Source: Plasmodium malariae (taxonomy: Eukaryota > Apicomplexa > Aconoidasida > Haemosporida > Plasmodiidae). From it: a DNA stretch of 64,000 nucleotides. Each line of letters opens with the position of its first letter. Positions within the stretch are counted from its first letter, which is position 1. The notes under the pieces were generated by a model. The model saw only the letters and a list, made by a program, of their open reading frames with translations. It was not told where the DNA came from and ran no database searches. The stretch covers positions 675,501 to 739,500 of the forward strand of contig NC_041777.1 of NCBI RefSeq assembly GCF_900090045.1, read 5' to 3'. A program made the translations under genes and the position numbers. Shown here in pieces: positions 58,309 through 64,000 of the stretch.

Positions 58309-61300
58309 GCACGTGTTCTTGTAGAAAGGCGTGAATATTCGATAACACGTATACATACAGAGACGTATGTATGTATATGTATATATACATATTTTACTTT
58401 TTTTTTGCCCTATTTTATTCAGTCAGGTTCGCTTTTCTCCTCACCTTTTCAATTGCGTTCTCCTTATTTGCCTTTTCACAAATGCTGATAATACTAGTGA
58501 TTTTATTATTTATGTCTAGCTTCAGTAGCTCATTAAATGTTATGTTGTTAAAGTCGATGTTGTTCTTTTCATCAATGATCTGTGCAATCTATAAATCGTG
58601 GAGGGGCAACGCGCGCTGTGTATATTTGTGCGTACTTGTGTACGTATGTACGTATGTATTGCTGTACGCATATGCGGACAGTGCAAGACCTCCTTTTCCT
58701 TTTTTCCCTTTACCTGATCTTTATGCCTTTCCTTTATACTCGGTTTTCTTAGCGAAATTAGCAAGGATACATACGAACTGAAGAAGGCTAATTTCTCGTT
58801 CATTTTTTTGATTAGAGTATTTTTATTTTTATAATACTCATTAGCATGTTTGTTAATTTTATTCATATTTTTTAAAATCAAATTAAAGTCATCTTCTATT
58901 TTTTTATAATTTAAAGAATTTATTTTTTTGTCAAATCGTTCGTCCATAGCCTTTATGCTTTTATATATTAGCCAAAATATGTAATATAAGTTTAGTTCCT
59001 TAAAAAAAGGTAAATTTTATAATATGTATACAGGTATGCATCCTTAGAGCAGCTAACATTGTTAGTACCATTTTTACTTTTACTATCTTTTTAACAAGGT
59101 AAAATCATTATTTCAAAGGCATTCCTCTACGGTGTAAAACTGACTCAATACAGGCTACATACAGAATACTACAACTGTAGGACACACTGATAGGTATATT
59201 TTATTTTCCTCCCTTACATATTTTATTTTGTTTTAATTATATACATATATATATATTTTATATAATGTTATTACATGTGATATTTCATCCTACATTTAAT
59301 TCTAGTATAGTCTAAATTATTGTAAGGGTACATTTACATTTTACTTGTATATGGTTTGTTCTACGTATTTAAGTATCGTATTAGTACAAATCTATATTGC
59401 CTTTTGACGCATGTACTCAGAAAAGCGAGTGTGCAAATATATATGTACATGCATATGCACGCATGAATGTATATGTGTGTACATTTTTTTCCCCTTACGT
59501 TTTGAATTTTCAGGAGTATAGAAAAATCAGATATTTCAATATTAAATAGCTTTTCTCGATAATTGATTTCTTTGGACTCTTTTATTAAGATAGTAAGCTG
59601 ATTTTGCACAGTGAGAATAAATTTATTTATGCTCAAATAATTACTTTCATCATTGAAACTTTTTATTGATTGAACATTTTCCTTCATGTCAACAATACTA
59701 CTCTGAAATTTTGATTCATCATTTATTAATTCTTCTAGTAGTACATTTTTTTGCTTACTAATATTTTCATTAACTTCTTTAACAATTTTTTCAATTTTAC
59801 TAGGTCTATTTATAATTTTCCAATAAGATAAATAATCATCACTTGAAAATTTATAATTTAATTTATTTAAGGAGTTAAATAATATATTTATTTCTTTGAT
59901 ATCATGGGATACAAAATCAAGACTTTTCTTCATATCTTTTATGTATTCTTCCTTTTCATAAATTTCTTGAATTTTGCTTGTCTTCTTTTTTAGCCTTACA
60001 ATGATAGAGTTGTAAAACATTAGATTCGACGTGTACTTTTCCTTATATCTGATGGGCATAATTCGCACGGGGAAGGGAGAAAAAAAGAAAGAAAGAAAGA
60101 AGGAAAGAATGTAAGCCATGAAAAGATACGAAATTAATGAAATCGATACGAAGTAAACGTTAATGAGCACAAATTTAGTGCAGTAGTATGGCGACCAGTC
60201 ATACAAATAAAAATGTTATACATGATAGGGCAATAAAAAAAAAAAAAAAAAAAAAAAGTGCTACGATGTCCGTGGTTTGACAAAAATTACAAATTCATTG
60301 TACTCTTACTTTTACTTCACTACATTCATTTATAACAGTAAACATTTTTGATGTACTGTTTTTCACTCTTACGGGACGAACATTCTTTACATACGCGAAT
60401 GTTCGTACGTACGTATGTGCGCACATCTGTCTGTATATATGTATGTATATATGCATATATTCACTCACATACGTATATGTGCACTTTTTTTTCTTTCTTT
60501 TTCTTTTTTTAAATTACCTCTGGACAATAATATTCGTCAGAGCCTTAATATAATTGTTAATTTCGTTTATAATGAAAAGTTTAATATCTTTAGACTTCAC
60601 CAGGAATACACCTAAATTAATGGTATCCTCAACTGTTTCATTGATATTTTGTATTTTTTCCAAATTTTTATTTATGATATTTTGAATATGTTCCACGCTT
60701 GTATTTATGTCTATATTTTTAATAGCTTCATTGACATTAAAATTTAAAATGTCTGCATGCTTGTTAATTTTTGATAAATAATTATTTAAAACGAATTTTG
60801 ATTCTTCAAACATATTTTTTACTTCATTTAATTTTTCACATATAAACATATCATTTTCTTTCATGGATTTATAAAATATAAACTTATCATTTTTGAATAC
60901 TTGAGGTATGACTAACTTTTCTATTTTTTCTATTTGTTGATATTTAATTAAAGTAGAAAAAATTAAATCTTCAAATTTTTCATAAAAACATATAGGATTA
61001 TTATCTAAAATAAATCTTGAATAGTCAAATTTTTTTGTTATATTGATGACAAATACTGGTATATACAGTTTGTTCCTTTTATAACTTTTCATGTTATGTG
61101 TAAAAATTTGGACAAAATCTTCAATATTATTTATTAACATTTCATTTATTTTTTTCTCGATCATAAGTTTTAATATGTTAAAAAATATTCGTATTTTTGT
61201 ATATTTAAATGTTTCAATCGAAATGTCCTTCAAATTGTAGTTTCCTTTCGTACAATCCTTTAAGTTTTCCTCAATGGTGAATTTAATGTCATTCATCCAT

Positions 61301-63612
61301 ATGTTGTTTACAGTTTCGAACGACTGACAAAAGAAGAACAAGTGAGCGGATGCATAACGTGGTAAGAACATAACGAAGTAAAGAAATGAAGACATACATG
61401 CGTGGGAATATGGGCAAATAAATGGCTGTAACTGTAAAACATGGAAACAAGCAAAAGGGAGGGGAAGAGAAAAAATTCAAAGAGTGCATGCAATCATTTT
61501 TTTTTTTTTTTCTTGCTTGTTTGTTTCCTTTTCCTTTTCTCTTTCTCTTTTCTCTACTTTACCTTCAAAACGGACGTGTTTTGCAATTGGAAAAAATCGT
61601 TTAACTCAAAGGGACTAGAAATAGCTGTGTCAAATACAGATATTTTAATCAAGGCACATTTATTTATTATATCCAGAAAAGTTTTTATGACTTTTGTATT
61701 TTCTAGCAATACACATTGCTTAATAATATTTTTTTTATTTTCAAAATCATAGTTGTAATATTTTATTTCCTTTTTCTTTGTATCTCCCTTGTAGTAATTT
61801 TTTAGATTATTATTTAAAATACGTCGTCCTAACCATATATTACAGAAATCGTTTAAATTTTTTGTAATCGTTTCAATATTTTCACAGTTTTTTATATTTA
61901 TATTATTTTCCATAATATCCTGCACATCATTCATTATACAATTGAAGTCTTTAAATGTACTGTCATTTTTTGAATAATATATTTTCTTTTTTAAGCTATT
62001 TGATTTATTCTTAATAGCATTAAATACTTTTTCTCCATATGCGATTGGATTTTCAGTAGTAAAAAAAAATTGAATTCTGTTAATTTCGAAAAACTCACTG
62101 GCTGTTTTTTTTTTTACTTTAAATAAATTAGATTCACTATTATAATCATATATATATATATCATCAAATGTACTTTCAAAAATGGTATTATTAAGTGATA
62201 TTACACCTTTTGCCTTAAAAGGTACAATAAATTTTTCTTTTCCGTCTATATTATCATTGTCTACTTCTTTTAATTGCTTTTTCTTTTTTTTTCTTTTTTC
62301 TTCCTCTTCTTTTTCTTCTTTTATTTCCTTATTCCTTTCGAACTCATCTGTGTAATCTACTTCTTTTAACTCCTTTACTATTTCCTCTATGGTAAATATA
62401 TCAAATGATGAATCTTCATAATTTATTATGTCAATCCACTTGGAATTTAGCTCTTCAGAATCAAGCAATTTTTTTTTCTCATTTAATACATCATAAATAT
62501 TAATGCTCTTATATTTTTTCTTTATTTTTTCTATTGTAATAAATCTTGGTTCTCTTTCCCTTCTATTTTTGAACGGCACAAATAACTTGCATATTTTTTC
62601 CTTCGACGAAAAGTCTCTATCGTAAATTTCTTCTACCTTAAATATATCTGTATGGAGAACGATTTATAAATTTATTTGTTTTATTTTTTCTTTTTACATG
62701 ATTTATTTTATTTTATTTTACTTTTCAGTTTTATTCTATTTTTTTTCCACTATTTTTTACATATAAGAAAATATAAAACAGGTAAAAAAAAAAAAAAATA
62801 GTAGTCCATGTATGCAGCAAAGAGTCAAGTGTTGTTCTGCGTCAGTTATACATTCTTTTATTTGTTCGTTCACGTATTCGTTCATTTTTACCCTCATTTT
62901 CATTTTTATCGTATGAAAAGTTTTGCGCTGATAAGTAGTTTTTTTCCTTATCCTTTTCTCTGGCTCTTTTTTTAGAGTTCGCTCTTAATAAATTCTGTAA
63001 TTGCACATGGCGTGTTTTAATTATGCATTCATTTTTGAGGATAGGTGAAACGCCAAAATGGTGGATAACTTAGGCATACCGTATATACGTTTAAATACAT
63101 TTAATACATACGTGTATACATATTTATCTATCCAATGCATATATGTCTGATCCTGCTACATGTAAAGCTTTTTATGTCCTGCTCTAAATTTAAAGTGTTA
63201 CACTTTATTTGCATTAGATATTCGACATTTATTTTTCTAAAAAACGGACTATACACATATATATATATATATATATTCATACACATTTATTGTGTTTACT
63301 TTTAAATTTTCCGAATGGCAGAAAATGTTTGATAAAAATACATTTTGCTTAATCTCAATATTTTTTGAAGTCATCTTAACTTCATTTTTACGTAGATTTT
63401 GTCCTGATTTAGACTTATAAAAAAAAAAAAAAAAAAAGTGTAAAATTATATTATAGTTATAAAATAATGTAAATTTTCAGGATATAAACCCGCTTTAATA
63501 ATTGTAATTCATTTTTTTTTTTAGTAACATTTATGAAAAGTTAAGAAAAGGTATATAAATGCCTGAACGGTTAAGGTAAAAAAACAAAATAATAAAATGA
63601 AAAAAAAAAAAA

Positions 63613-63679
<67 letters not shown>

Positions 63680-63837
63680 AAAACAAAATAAAAATAAAAA
63701 CAAAATAAAATAATATAAAAAAAAAACAAAATAAAACAAAAGCGGAGAATAAGCAAAAAAGGAAATATTACACATATTTTCTCCCTCTCTTGCACGTTAT
63801 CTACCTTTTTTTCTCTATCAAAAGTCTTCCACTCCAT
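44202..63837 (-). CDS. Dynein heavy chain, about 5,400 residues, twelve exons
   Basis: Exons 5' to 3': 63837-63772 (or to 63805), 63413-63300, 62994-62892, 62647-61563, 61323-60518, 60048-59499, 58998-58714, 58588-58445, 58244-57928, 57691-45355, 44777-44447, 44311-44202. Every junction keeps phase; total 5,415 (or 5,404) residues starting MEWKTFDREKK. The first nine exons encode the tail and linker. The 12.3-kb exon carries the motor: AAA1 P-loop GFAGTGKTE near residue 1577 with CFDEFNRI; AAA2 IIYFDCYLHSIWIENLNSVL with a lost P-loop; AAA3 GCSNIGKS with FYIDDIN; a degenerate AAA4; the stalk coiled coil around FVNPPAIVVMVIQCI; then GFWVLIENAHLN and FRIWIGTSSVQSFPCYLL. The last two exons hold the family C-terminus (YFVGGMYIEGAIFD, MPYIKIYF, CPIYKN). 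Large Asp/Glu/Asn inserts separate the domains. It is a minus-end microtubule motor. Most Plasmodium dyneins are axonemal in male gametes, which I infer here; the class is not settled. Confidence 0.95.
45094..45190. repeat. (GTAT)n microsatellite in a dynein intron
   Basis: About twenty GTAT tetramers followed by a short (AT)n tract, inside the 577-nt intron between the large motor exon and the C-terminal exons of the dynein gene. It creates artefactual Val/Cys/Met and Ile/His/Thr repeat frames. No coding role. Confidence 0.9.
46378..46505 (-). repeat. Acidic NAEDAE-type coding repeat in the dynein gene
   Basis: Tandem 12- to 15-bp units encode Glu-Asn-Ala-Glu-Asp-Ala on the minus strand, directly followed (towards the C-terminus) by another acidic stretch. 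It is an insert in the C-terminal third of the dynein motor, between the SSVQSFP strand and the FFHALIQERNKF block, and so probably a surface loop. Confidence 0.8.
48510..48640 (-). repeat. Coding repeat (NATSASGTN-type) in the dynein gene
   Basis: Three to four imperfect units of about 39-54 bp encode Asp-Lys/Asn-Ala-Thr-Ser-Ala-Ser-Gly-Thr-Asn on the minus strand. It is a low-complexity insert between the AAA5 and AAA6 regions of the dynein heavy chain. Confidence 0.7.
63600..63677. repeat. Long poly(A) tract in the first dynein intron
   Basis: Nearly 80 bp of A, interrupted by one T at 63614, followed by AAAAT/AAAAC pentamers up to about 63740. Read on the minus strand it is a pyrimidine-rich stretch within the first intron of the dynein gene. 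Length may be imprecise in the assembly. Confidence 0.8.
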
Positions 63838-64000
63838 TTAATTTGCACTTTTATCAAATTTTCAAAAATGCTAATTCATTTTACAGTATACCATTACTAA
63901 GACAAGCTTATTATTCTATGGATTTCCCTTCTCTGTGTTATTATAAAACATTAAGAGAAAAAAAAAAATTTCTAGCTGACCAGAAAATAAAAATAAAGAG

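Overview
The window is nuclear chromosomal DNA of a malaria parasite (Plasmodium), and not a very GC-rich one. The signs are: very AT-rich spacers full of poly(A)/poly(T), (AT)n and GTAT microsatellites; Asn/Lys/Ile-rich proteins with low-complexity inserts; many short GT-AG introns; and Plasmodium-type genes, most clearly calcium-dependent protein kinase 4 (CDPK4), cytosolic seryl-tRNA synthetase and a giant dynein heavy chain. From memory, these three lie close together on P. falciparum chromosome 7, so the window is probably syntenic with that region. I cannot fix the species; the composition fits an ovale-, malariae- or gonderi-like parasite better than P. falciparum or P. vivax. I see no mobile element, CRISPR array, rRNA or tRNA gene.

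Layout. The left third is mainly plus strand: the 3' exons of a polytopic membrane protein (146-1301), a macro-domain plus CRAL-TRIO (GDAP2-like) protein (2377-5675), one minus-strand gene of unknown function (6121-7506), a TFIIE-alpha-like transcription factor (10244-12772) followed by a broken coding tail, queuine tRNA-ribosyltransferase (14525-17101), a small four-exon gene whose last exon carries an in-frame 15-bp minisatellite (18360-20046), and CDPK4 (20564-22363). From 23843 onward nearly everything is on the minus strand: a nine-exon coiled-coil protein with AIR9/A9-like features (23843-29044), seryl-tRNA synthetase (30972-32687), a 1408-residue Plasmodium protein of unknown function (34903-39129), an eight-exon thioredoxin-fold membrane-anchored protein (40481-42850) and a twelve-exon dynein heavy chain of about 5,400 residues (44202-63837). 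Two weak plus-strand candidate genes lie at 30584-30945 and 33521-34467.

The genes are independent transcription units, not an operon. Functionally the region mixes housekeeping functions (tRNA charging and modification, basal transcription) with male-gamete and cytoskeletal biology: CDPK4 is the known calcium-activated kinase of male gametogenesis, and most Plasmodium dynein heavy chains serve the male gamete axoneme. The most useful results of reading by eye are splice reconstructions in which every junction keeps phase. These join scattered short open stretches into whole genes and reveal at least two genes (left edge; 18360-20046) that have no long ATG-initiated open frame. The most unusual sites are a perfect 27-bp inverted repeat at 5710-5777 and a TFIIE-alpha 3' end that seems to be decaying or to contain sequence errors.
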